NCBI GenBank assembly: GCA_020444245.1
Contig: JAHLLI010000022.1
Coordinates: 25,672 to 89,671 of the forward strand
Source: Actinomycetales bacterium
GTDB taxonomy: Bacteria; Actinomycetota; Actinomycetes; Actinomycetales; Cellulomonadaceae
Direction: 5' to 3'
DNA length: 64,000 nucleotides
How positions within the stretch are numbered: position 1 is the first letter of the stretch; every line of letters begins with the position of its first letter. The position numbers were made by a program, and so were the translations under genes. Of the stretch, positions 50,207-58,621 are shown piece by piece. The notes beneath the pieces were generated by a model that was given only the letters and a program-made list of their open reading frames with translations, made no database searches and was not told the DNA's origin.

Positions 50207-50626
50207 ATGCCGACCTGCTGGGACGAATCCCTGGAGGCACTGACGGTGCGGCCCGAGGACTGGTCAGGCGTGTGGTCGATCGCCTACGCCGTCGGTCGCG
50301 AGGTGCAGCGCCTTGCCTCCGTCGATGGCTCGGACGAGGACCTCACGCTCACCTACGCCGGGCTCGACGTCGCGCTGGCGGTGTCCGAGCTCGAGTGGGC
50401 CGATCCGACGGGCACGGCGCGGGCGATCGACATCGACCTCGGCCTTGGGAACCCGGCGCGCGACGCCGCGATCCGCCGACTGTCCTACTTGATCAACCAC
50501 GCCCTGGTCCTGATCAGCGCCCTGACCTCAGGTGGCAAGTCGACCTCCCGGCAGGTTCAGGCGGGGATGCGAGCCTGGGCTCTGCTGTTCCGAGCCCAGG
50601 AGACGCTGGCCGGACGCGGGTCGTGA
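50207..50626 (+). CDS. Hypothetical protein, element-associated
   Basis: A 139-residue acidic, mostly helical protein. ATG 50207 is set by GAAGGAG nine bases upstream; a frame from 50156 has no such site. Segments are WDESLEALTVRPEDWSGVWS, ARAIDIDLGLGNPARDAAI and RRLSYLINHALVLISALTSG. No family is recognised. The following gene starts within its stop codon (GTGA), so the two are translated together and presumably work together. Confidence 0.6.
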   Translation: MPTCWDESLEALTVRPEDWSGVWSIAYAVGREVQRLASVDGSDEDLTLTYAGLDVALAVSELEWADPTGTARAIDIDLGLGNPARDAAIRRLSYLINHALVLISALTSGGKSTSRQVQAGMRAWALLFRAQETLAGRGS

Positions 50627-51969
50627 GCACAACCTACGGGGCGCTCATGCTCCGCGCGGCCGAGGAGGTCGCCCGTGCGATCACCACAGCACGCGAGCCG
50701 ACGACGCTCAAGCGCGAGCTCGCGACGGTCACGGCCTACCGCAACCTGGTTGGGGCACTTGATCGGCACACCCGGCAGCTCCTGCACCCGCACGCCCAGC
50801 CCACCTCTCTCCGACCCAGCCACCCCGTCGGCATCGATGCCGTCACTGCGGCCATGTCACTCCAGCTGCGCGACATCGCCGGGCGCCAGGTCGAACTCGA
50901 GCCCACCGCCCGGTCGAGTCACTGGCGCGCGGCGGCCGTCGCTGTCGGTGCCGCCGGCGACCTGCTCGCCACACACGCCGAGTACGGCGGTCGGGCACGC
51001 TCCCCGGACCTGGGCCCGGTTCTGGGATCAGCCGACACTCGGCGCGCAGCGGTCGTGAACCTTGCCGACCTGACGTGCACCGTGCTCGAGGCCGGGGCCA
51101 TCCTCGAGAAGCGGCTGGTCGCCGCCGGGCTCGAGCCTGAGCGGCTCCGGCAGCAACTCCCGGACACGCTCACCGCGCAGGTCCTCGCACGCGAGTGCGC
51201 CCGGGCCGGCCCGGGCACCAACTCGCTCGAGGACGTTCACCTGGCCCGACCGAGCGTCGACACCAGTCACCCGCTCCTCGAACTCGGCGACCGGCTCGTC
51301 CACCTGCGGGCGCGCGCGTGGGCCGCAGCGCAGCCCGGCCGGCCGTCGGTGGAAGACCTGAAGGTCTTCGCGGCGCTCTGCGTGGCGATCAACACGCATG
51401 CGCAGGCATTCCAGGCGGCGATCGCGCGCGATGGGACGCCCACCTCAGGGACTGTTCTGGACGGTGCGAGCGGGCGAGCGCGGTCGTGGCGCGCGGCGGC
51501 CCGCACTCTCCAGCCGTGGCGATCGGCGGTGTCGGCCCATGCTGGTGTCGTCGGGCACTCGCGACGGGTGTTCTCACTCTTGCGGGACGTCGCGCCTCTT
51601 GGCGCTGATGCGGCGGCGAGCGCCCTGGGGGCGAGAGACGTCGCCCAGGCGTTGCGCGCGGCGACCCAGATCAGCGCATCCATCGCTGAGTGGAACGCGG
51701 CGACCCTTGAGCATCTGCCTGCCAGCCGTCCGGTGGGCCGCGCACGGGACCTCACGGGCCCGCAAGTCACCGACAGCCCTGAGCTCGCCGCCGCCAAGCT
51801 CGCCGATCAGACCGTCGGCATGCCACGGACCGTCTATGACGAGCTCCGCGATGCGTACGCGACGGCCGCCGGGAAGCCCGATCCACTGGCGGGCGTCATC
51901 GAGCCCATCCTTGCTTCGCAGTTCGAGCGGGCCGTGCCCGAGGCTGATCTACTCATGGAGCGATCCTGA
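50623..51969 (+). CDS. Hypothetical helical protein, element-associated
   Basis: A 448-residue, alanine-rich, largely helical protein without signal peptide or membrane segment. Examples are VGALDRHTRQLLHPHAQPTS, WRAAAVAVGAAGDLLATHAE and VVNLADLTCTVLEAGAILEK. The overall look resembles large helical proteins of unknown function in actinobacterial integrative elements. It is translationally coupled to the gene upstream. No enzymatic motif is visible. Confidence 0.6.
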   Translation: MSTTYGALMLRAAEEVARAITTAREPTTLKRELATVTAYRNLVGALDRHTRQLLHPHAQPTSLRPSHPVGIDAVTAAMSLQLRDIAGRQVELEPTARSSHWRAAAVAVGAAGDLLATHAEYGGRARSPDLGPVLGSADTRRAAVVNLADLTCTVLEAGAILEKRLVAAGLEPERLRQQLPDTLTAQVLARECARAGPGTNSLEDVHLARPSVDTSHPLLELGDRLVHLRARAWAAAQPGRPSVEDLKVFAALCVAINTHAQAFQAAIARDGTPTSGTVLDGASGRARSWRAAARTLQPWRSAVSAHAGVVGHSRRVFSLLRDVAPLGADAAASALGARDVAQALRAATQISASIAEWNAATLEHLPASRPVGRARDLTGPQVTDSPELAAAKLADQTVGMPRTVYDELRDAYATAAGKPDPLAGVIEPILASQFERAVPEADLLMERS

Positions 51970-52129
51970 GCGGTGCGGCGCAACTGTAGCCACCGGCCGG
52001 GACGGAGTAGACCTCGCGCGGTTGTCAAGAGATCGCTGGGGCGCATGACGCTCACGTGCAGCCCCATGCGTCGGAATTGGCTCGGGAGGCGTGACGAGGC
52101 GCCAACACGCCCAACCGGGTGAGCCAGGG

Positions 52130-52168
52130 TTGACTCACCTATGCGATGTCGCAAAGATAGCAAACATG
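52130..52168 (+). promoter_or_regulatory. Promoter of the type I restriction operon, leaderless
   Basis: TTGACT (52130-52135) and AAAGAT (52153-52158) are 17 bases apart, placing the transcript start at or beside ATG 52166, which lacks a ribosome binding site. Confidence 0.55.
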
Positions 52169-52176
52169 ACATTTGC
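52142..52176. promoter_or_regulatory. Operator-like inverted repeats inside the hsdM promoter
   Basis: TGCGATGTCGCA (52142-52153, arms TGCGA/TCGCA) lies in the spacer and touches the -10 box. GCAAA (52160-52164) pairs with TTTGC (52172-52176) across the start codon. Both are suitable targets for the XRE domain encoded at the start of the same gene. Confidence 0.5.
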
Positions 52177-54031
52177 AGCAGCGATCCCGACCGCGCTCCG
52201 AGCCATCAGGGCCAACCTCGAGCTCACTCAGAAGGAGCTTGCGGAACGCCTCGGCGTCTCGATTGCCACTGTGAATCGCTGGGAGGGTGGTGACGGCTCC
52301 ACGAAGGTGCAGAAGGCCAAGATGGCTCGCATCCTGGCGCTGGCGGAGGAGGCAGGCGTCGATGCCGCCGACCCTGGCGACGCGCCGATCGTGACGTCGG
52401 GACATCGCCGGCGCACGGGCAAGGCTGTCGCCAAAACAACCAAGCCCATGGAGCAGATGCTCTGGGACGCCGCCTGCTCGATCCGTGGCGAGAAGGACGC
52501 GGCCAAGTACAAGGACTACCTGCTGCCGCTGCTCTTCATGAAGCGCCTCTCAGACGTCTTCGACGACGAGATCTCGCGTCTGGCAGAGGAGTACGGCGAC
52601 CGCGCCGTCGCCCTGGAGATCGCTGAGTCTGATCACTCGGTCCTCCGCTTCTATCTGCCGCCGGCGGCCCGCTGGGCCGTCATCTCCGAGCGCGACACGT
52701 TCGAGTGGCCGCTGGACGAGCGCGGCCGGTCGACGGCCCCGAAGGACATCGGGGAGCACCTGACCAAGGCCGTCCGCGCCGTCGTCCGCTACAACCCGAG
52801 CCTGGCCGGCGTCATCGACATCGTCGACTTCGCCGAGGTGCGCAACGGCGAGCGCGACATAAACCCGTCCAAGCTCAAGGACGTAGTGCAGACCTTCTCG
52901 GATCCTCGCTACCGCCTGGGCTTGGCGGACGTCCAGCCGGACTTCCTCGGCCGTGCCTACGAGTACTTGCTGCGGAAGTTTGCTGAGGGCTCGGGCCAAT
53001 CGGCTGGCGAGTTCTTCACCCCGACCGAGGTCGGCTTCCTCATGGCGCGCATCATGCGGGCCAAGCCGGGTGAGACCTGCTACGACTACGCCTGCGGGTC
53101 CGGCGGTTTGCTGATCAAGCTGCAGCTCATCGCTCGCGAGCTTGACCCGACCAGCAAGGTGCCGCTCAAGCTGTTTGGCCAGGAGCTCCAGGCCGAGAGC
53201 TACGCCGTTGCCAAGATGAACGCGATTATCCATGACATGGACGTCGACATCCGGCGCGGCGACACCATGATCAACCCGAAGTTCCGTGACGCTGCCGGCG
53301 GGCTCCAGCGTTTCGACATCGTGGTCGCCAATCCGATGTGGAACCAGACCTTCTCGACCGAGATCTTCGACAACGACCCGTACGACCGCTTCACCAAGGC
53401 TGGTGGCGTCACGTCCGGCAAGGGCGACTGGGCCTGGCTCCAGCACACCCTCGGCTCAATGGGCGACGGCGGCCGGGCAGCAGTCGTCATAGACGCGGGT
53501 GCCGTATCCCGTGGCTCCGGCTCCAAGAACGAGGACAAGGAGCGCAACATCCGGAAGTGGTTCGTCGACCGCGACTACGTCGAGGGCGTGATCCTCCTTC
53601 CGGACAACCTCTTCTACAACACCCCGGCGGCCGGGATCATCGTCATCCTCAACAAGCGCAAGCCAGCCGCGCGCAAGGGCAAGATCGTCCTGCTCAACGC
53701 CTCCAGGCGCTTCCGCAAGGGCAGGCCTAAGAACCACCTGATCGAAGAGGAACTCGAACAGCTCGCCGACTTGTACCGCTCGGGCCAGCCAATCGAGGGC
53801 GAGGTCAACATCATCACGACGGAGCAGGCTAGGGAGGCCGACTACAACCTCAGCCCCAGCCGCTGGGTGGCCCAGGCCAACGCGCCGGCCTCTCTCCCGA
53901 TCGGTGACCTGATCGAGCAGGTGATGGCGCTGTCGGAGGAGGGCCAGGTGCTTGACCAGAGGCTCTTCGCCCTCCTGGCGCCTCTCAGGTCTGGTGTCTC
54001 CAGCGCAGCGGCGCCTGAGGTGGCGCGATGA
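52166..54031 (+). CDS. hsdM: Type I restriction-modification methylase HsdM with N-terminal XRE helix-turn-helix
   Basis: A 621-residue N6-adenine methyltransferase subunit with a fused regulator. Residues about 8-70 are an XRE domain ([40 protein letters not shown]). The HsdM N-terminal helical domain follows ([40 protein letters not shown]). Methylase motif I is [15 protein letters not shown] (about 305-320), after [17 protein letters not shown]. Motif IV reads VVANPMWNQ (about 388) where NPP[FYW] is usual. The ATG at 52166 is leaderless and directly behind the promoter. The last bases overlap hsdS (ATGA). The N-terminal fusion suggests that the subunit controls its own operon. Confidence 0.9.
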   Translation: MTFAAAIPTALRAIRANLELTQKELAERLGVSIATVNRWEGGDGSTKVQKAKMARILALAEEAGVDAADPGDAPIVTSGHRRRTGKAVAKTTKPMEQMLWDAACSIRGEKDAAKYKDYLLPLLFMKRLSDVFDDEISRLAEEYGDRAVALEIAESDHSVLRFYLPPAARWAVISERDTFEWPLDERGRSTAPKDIGEHLTKAVRAVVRYNPSLAGVIDIVDFAEVRNGERDINPSKLKDVVQTFSDPRYRLGLADVQPDFLGRAYEYLLRKFAEGSGQSAGEFFTPTEVGFLMARIMRAKPGETCYDYACGSGGLLIKLQLIARELDPTSKVPLKLFGQELQAESYAVAKMNAIIHDMDVDIRRGDTMINPKFRDAAGGLQRFDIVVANPMWNQTFSTEIFDNDPYDRFTKAGGVTSGKGDWAWLQHTLGSMGDGGRAAVVIDAGAVSRGSGSKNEDKERNIRKWFVDRDYVEGVILLPDNLFYNTPAAGIIVILNKRKPAARKGKIVLLNASRRFRKGRPKNHLIEEELEQLADLYRSGQPIEGEVNIITTEQAREADYNLSPSRWVAQANAPASLPIGDLIEQVMALSEEGQVLDQRLFALLAPLRSGVSSAAAPEVAR

Positions 54032-55335
54032 GTGCGGCGTTGGCGGTCGACGGCGCTGACGTCCTGTCCGCCGGGTGGGTGACTGGTGCGCTGTCGGACT
54101 ACATCGAGCGACCGGAGTACGGATACACGGACAGCGCCAGCGACGATCCAACCGGGACCAAGTTCCTTCGCATCACCGACATCCAGGAGGGTCAGGTCGA
54201 CTGGTCGACGGTCCCGTACTGCGAGTGCTCGACTGACGTACTGGCCAGTAAGAAGCTCATGCCGGGCGATCTGGTCGTAGCCCGAATCGGGGCGACCACC
54301 GGCAAGTCGTTCTACATCGAGTCGACGCCAGCTGAGGCTGTCTTCGCTTCCTACCTCATCCGCCTCCGGACGAAGGCCGACCTGCTCCACCCGCGCTACC
54401 TCTACTACTACATGCAGAGCACCGCCTACTGGGCGCATGTTGACCAGCACAAGGGCGATCGCCTCAAGGGTGGCGTCAACATCGGCGTGCTCGAGTCTCT
54501 CCCGATCGTCGTACCACCCTTGCCGGAGCAGGAGCGGATGGTTGGCCTGCTCGATGCCGTGCTGGAGGCGGCACGGTTCGAGGCGACAAGCGGCGCTCGG
54601 ACCGTCGAGCTTGGGCGCGCAACGCGAGCTGAGCTGTTCACTCGCGGGCTCAACGGCGAGGAGCTCAAGGAGACCGACATCGGGGAGATGCCTACGAGCT
54701 GGAGTCCGCGTTCGATCAAGGGCTTGTGCGACATCTGGAGTGGCGGCACCCCGCGCAAGTCCGATCCAGCGTTCTGGAAGGGCGACGTGCCGTGGATCTC
54801 GGGCAAGGACCTCAAGGCTCCGGTGCTCGACGACGCGATCGATCACCTGTCGGTCGATGGGGTCGAGGCCGGAAGTCGCCTCGCCCCGGAGGACGCGGTC
54901 CTCTTGCTCGTCCGCGGCATGGGGCTCGCCAAGGACCTGCCGGTAGCCGTCATTTCTCGTCCAATGGCCTTCAACCAGGACGTCAAGGCCCTCGTGTCTC
55001 GGGGGGAGGTCTCGGGGCGCTTCCTGCGCGAGGCAATCTATGCAGGCAAGGATCGCTTGCTCCACCGAATCGCTCGGTCGGCCCACGGCACCATGACCCT
55101 CAATCTCAACGACGTCGAGACATTCGAAGTCGCCTGTCCAGCGGATCCGGCGGAAGCAGATGGCATCATCGCGATCCTGAAGGCGATCGATGCCAAGGCG
55201 AACCTACACACACGCAAGGCGGAACTGCTCGCAGGTGTCCTGAACTCGCTTCTGGAGGGTCTGCTCGGCGGCGAACTGCGGCTCGACGACCTTGACGAGT
55301 CCGCCCTGCCTGTCGTCGAGGAGGCGACCGCATGA
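54028..55335 (+). CDS. hsdS: Type I restriction specificity subunit HsdS
   Basis: A 435-residue DNA-recognition subunit with two target-recognition halves. The first half ends with the conserved [20 protein letters not shown] helix (about residues 155-175). The second begins at about residue 220 ([38 protein letters not shown]), and ends with [20 protein letters not shown] and [15 protein letters not shown]. Length and order are standard, so it should recognise a bipartite site. The start overlaps the hsdM stop and the end overlaps the hsdR start by four bases each. Confidence 0.9.
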   Translation: MSAALAVDGADVLSAGWVTGALSDYIERPEYGYTDSASDDPTGTKFLRITDIQEGQVDWSTVPYCECSTDVLASKKLMPGDLVVARIGATTGKSFYIESTPAEAVFASYLIRLRTKADLLHPRYLYYYMQSTAYWAHVDQHKGDRLKGGVNIGVLESLPIVVPPLPEQERMVGLLDAVLEAARFEATSGARTVELGRATRAELFTRGLNGEELKETDIGEMPTSWSPRSIKGLCDIWSGGTPRKSDPAFWKGDVPWISGKDLKAPVLDDAIDHLSVDGVEAGSRLAPEDAVLLLVRGMGLAKDLPVAVISRPMAFNQDVKALVSRGEVSGRFLREAIYAGKDRLLHRIARSAHGTMTLNLNDVETFEVACPADPAEADGIIAILKAIDAKANLHTRKAELLAGVLNSLLEGLLGGELRLDDLDESALPVVEEATA

Positions 55336-58271
55336 CCACGCTGAAGATCGGCGAGGCGTACACCGTCCAGTTCCCCATGGTCGACCACGCCGCGGAGGTG
55401 GGCTGGACACCGCTGTCGCCGACCGACGCCGAGGCGCTGCGCCATGGTCCTCAGAACATGCTGTTCGCGGACGTGCTCGAGGAGAAGATCCTCGACTTCA
55501 ACCCGTGGCTCAGCGAGGACCAGGCGCGCTCGATCATCGAGACCATCGAGGCCATCGCGCCGCCGGGCATCGAGGGCAACTGGGAAGTGCTCAAGTGGAT
55601 GCGCGGCGAGCACATGTGGCGCGACGAGAACGAGAACCGGATGCGGCCGGTCCGCCTCATCGACTTCGACCACCCCGAGAGCAACGCCTTGCACGTCACC
55701 TGGGAGTGGCGGATCGACCCCATCGTCCGCAAGGGCAACCGGGCCGACGTCATGTTCGTGGTCAACGGCATCCCGGCGACTATCGTGGAGCACAAGAATC
55801 CCAAGGACGGCGACGCCCTGACCCGAGCGATCACGCAGTTGCGTCGGTACGAGATCGAGACGCCGGAGCTGCTCGCCCAGACGCAGCTGCACAACGTCAC
55901 GCACCTGCTCGGCTACTGGTACGGCGTGACCTGGAACGTCAGCCGTCGCTTCATCTTCAAGTGGAAGCACACCGAGGACGAGGAGTACCGCTCGGCCGTC
56001 CAGGCCTTCTTCGATCCGCACGACTTCCTGCGCACCCTCAAGGACTGGATCCTCTTCTACGTCGAGGATGGCGAGACGAAGAAGTCGGTCCTGCGCGAGC
56101 ACCAGAGGGTGGCGGTCGACAAAATCGTCGCGCGCTGTGACGACCATGAGAAGGACCGTGGCCTGATCTGGCACACCCAGGGCTCCGGCAAGACGTTCAC
56201 GCTGTTGACGGCGGCAAAGCAGATTCTCGAAGACCAGTCCCGCTTCGCCGGCTCGACGGTCATCCTGGTGGTCGACCGCAACGAGCTAGAGGGTCAGCTC
56301 AAGGGCTGGGTCGAGCGCCTGATCGGCGAGATGCAGTCCAGTGCGATCGCCTGGCGTCGGGCGGACAGCAAGGCTGACCTTCAGGACATCTTCGACTCGG
56401 ACTTCCGCGGTCTGGTCGTCGCGATGATCCACAAGTTCGAGGACATCCGGAAGAACAGCTCGTTGCGCGACAACATCTACGTCTTCATTGACGAGGCGCA
56501 CCGCTCGGTGGCCGCTGACCTCGGCTCCTACCTGATGGGCGCTGTCCCGAACGCCACGATAGTCGGGTTCACGGGTACGCCTGTCGGCAGCAGCCACGCG
56601 GGCTCCGGTTCGTTCCAAGTCTTCGGTGCCCAGGATGAGGACGGGTACCTCGACAAGTACTCGATCATCGAGTCGATTACGGACGAAACGACCCTCCCGA
56701 TCAAGTACATGCTGGCGCCGTCCGAGATGACCATGGCCACCGAGGACCTGGAGCAGCAGTTCTTCGCTTTGGCCGACGAGGAGGACGTCACCGACATCGA
56801 GGAGCTGAACAAGGTCCTCGACCGGGCTGTCGGCGTGCGGGCCTTCCTCGGTGCCGAAGACCGGGTCGAGAAGGTGGCCAAGTTCGTCGCCGAGCACTTC
56901 CGGGAGAACGTCGATCCGCTCGGCTACAAGGCCTTCATCGTGGCCGTCGACCGCGAGGCCTGCGCCAAGTACAAGCGGGCGCTGGACCGCTACCTGCCGC
57001 CGGAGTGGTCGGAGGTCGTCTACTCCAAGAACCCGAACGACATCGTCGACCGGCCGGACGTCCACGCCCTGCAGATCACGGAGAGTCGGGAGGAGGACGT
57101 CCGCAAGCTGTTCAAGAAGGCGGACGAGGAGCCCAGGATCCTCATCGTCACCGACAAGTTGCTGACCGGGTACGACGCCCCCGTGCTCTACGCGATGTAC
57201 CTGGACAAGCCGATGCGCAACCACGTCCTGCTGCAGTCGCTAGCTCGGGTCAACCGGCCGTACATCGACGACAACAACGTCATGAAGCGCGTCGGCCTGG
57301 TCGTCGACTTCGTCGGCATCCTGCGCAACATCACCAAGGCGCTGACCTTCGACGCGGCGGACGTCAAGGGTGCGCTTGAAGACCTCGACGTTCTGATGGC
57401 CAGCCTGCACGAGAAGATCGCGGCGGCCGCGGGCGAGTACCTCGATGTCGATAGCAGGCTCACTCCGGACGCCCAGCTGGAGAGCGTTGTCTACGGCAAG
57501 TTCCTCGACCCGGAGGCCCGAAAGGTCTTCTACGACGACTACAAGGACGTCGAGGCCCTGTGGGAGATCCTTTCGCCGGATGCCCAGCTCCGGGATCACA
57601 TCACCACCTACAAGCGCCTCAGCCAGCTGTACGCCGCGGTGCGGGCGGCTTTCTCCGAGACCGGTTCCTTCCTCGGCGACCTGGAGCACAAGACCAAGCG
57701 CTTGATCGAGGAGGGTGCCATGCAGGAGGGGCTCGGCCGCTTCTCCAAGGTGGTCACCTTCGACATCGAGGCGCTGGAGTCGCTCAAGACCGATGAGGGT
57801 CCGGATGAGGGCAAGGTCCACAACCTGCTGCGCGGGCTCAAGAAGGAGATGGAGGACGACCCGGCCGGTGCCGTCGTCCTGCAGAGCATCCGCGTCAAGG
57901 CCGACCGGATCCTGCTCGACATGGAGACCAGGAAGATCGACGGGATCGCCGCCATGGACGAGTTGTCGGCGCTGGTCCGCGAGAAGGCCGAGGCCAAGAA
58001 GCAGGCTGAGGACAGCGGTCTGTCGAGCGTCGGCTTCTCGGTGTTCTGGACGCTCAGCCATGAGAGCAACGCCGACTCTGCTGGCTTCGACGCCATGACA
58101 GCCGCTCGCGAGATCGAGACGGTACTGGCCAAGTTCCCGACCTGGCGCGAGAACTCCGAGGAGCGCCGGCGACTGCGCGGCCAGCTCTACAAGCCGTTGC
58201 TCGCCCTCGGCAAGGACGAGCGGGCCGACGCGATCGACAAGATCATGCAGGTGCTGCAGGGGGCCCGCTGA
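55332..58271 (+). CDS. hsdR: Type I restriction endonuclease and translocase HsdR
   Basis: A 979-residue motor and nuclease subunit. The N-terminal nuclease has [20 protein letters not shown] (about residue 136-156), with the Asp and the E-x-K-like EHK. The SF2 helicase has Walker A in [20 protein letters not shown] (about 276-295), [14 protein letters not shown], the DEAH box in [16 protein letters not shown] (about 384), VGFTGTPVG and [16 protein letters not shown]. The C-terminal helical domain is complete. ATG 55332 overlaps hsdS. The next gene starts on the last base of its stop (TGATG). Confidence 0.92.
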   Translation: MTTLKIGEAYTVQFPMVDHAAEVGWTPLSPTDAEALRHGPQNMLFADVLEEKILDFNPWLSEDQARSIIETIEAIAPPGIEGNWEVLKWMRGEHMWRDENENRMRPVRLIDFDHPESNALHVTWEWRIDPIVRKGNRADVMFVVNGIPATIVEHKNPKDGDALTRAITQLRRYEIETPELLAQTQLHNVTHLLGYWYGVTWNVSRRFIFKWKHTEDEEYRSAVQAFFDPHDFLRTLKDWILFYVEDGETKKSVLREHQRVAVDKIVARCDDHEKDRGLIWHTQGSGKTFTLLTAAKQILEDQSRFAGSTVILVVDRNELEGQLKGWVERLIGEMQSSAIAWRRADSKADLQDIFDSDFRGLVVAMIHKFEDIRKNSSLRDNIYVFIDEAHRSVAADLGSYLMGAVPNATIVGFTGTPVGSSHAGSGSFQVFGAQDEDGYLDKYSIIESITDETTLPIKYMLAPSEMTMATEDLEQQFFALADEEDVTDIEELNKVLDRAVGVRAFLGAEDRVEKVAKFVAEHFRENVDPLGYKAFIVAVDREACAKYKRALDRYLPPEWSEVVYSKNPNDIVDRPDVHALQITESREEDVRKLFKKADEEPRILIVTDKLLTGYDAPVLYAMYLDKPMRNHVLLQSLARVNRPYIDDNNVMKRVGLVVDFVGILRNITKALTFDAADVKGALEDLDVLMASLHEKIAAAAGEYLDVDSRLTPDAQLESVVYGKFLDPEARKVFYDDYKDVEALWEILSPDAQLRDHITTYKRLSQLYAAVRAAFSETGSFLGDLEHKTKRLIEEGAMQEGLGRFSKVVTFDIEALESLKTDEGPDEGKVHNLLRGLKKEMEDDPAGAVVLQSIRVKADRILLDMETRKIDGIAAMDELSALVREKAEAKKQAEDSGLSSVGFSVFWTLSHESNADSAGFDAMTAAREIETVLAKFPTWRENSEERRRLRGQLYKPLLALGKDERADAIDKIMQVLQGAR

Positions 58272-58621
58272 TGGCTACCCGGTCGTCGCTCTACCCCGAG
58301 CAGCAGCTCCGCCGGCGGGCGATGGGCTGGGCGGTCAAGCTCAAGGTCAACCCGGAGCAGGTCCAGATCCAGCGCCTACCGGGCAAGTGGGGCTCGTGCG
58401 CGCCGGATGGAGTCGTGACTCTGGCGGATGACCTCGCCAGAGAGCCGGCGGACTTTCAGGACTACGTCATCGTCCACGAGTTGCTGCACCTCAAGTACCG
58501 CGACCACGGCAAGCAGTTCAAGGCCATGATGACCGCCCTCGTGCCCACCTGGCGCGACTTGGAACAGGCAAGTACGCACTCGACCGAGCATCCGCTGGAA
58601 CCGGGACGTGAGGGCCTATGA
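58271..58621 (+). CDS. YgjP/M48-type metallopeptidase in the restriction operon
   Basis: A 116-residue zinc peptidase-like protein. The IVHELLHLKYRDHGKQF motif holds HELLH and the downstream third histidine, and KLPGKWGSC-like RLPGKWGSCAPDGVVTL matches the family block before it. It is much shorter than the usual YgjP (about 230), retaining the core only. It overlaps hsdR by one base and the helicase by four, so it belongs to the operon. Such genes are recurrent partners of type I systems; the purpose is unknown, perhaps proteolytic control of HsdR. Confidence 0.82.
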   Translation: MATRSSLYPEQQLRRRAMGWAVKLKVNPEQVQIQRLPGKWGSCAPDGVVTLADDLAREPADFQDYVIVHELLHLKYRDHGKQFKAMMTALVPTWRDLEQASTHSTEHPLEPGREGL

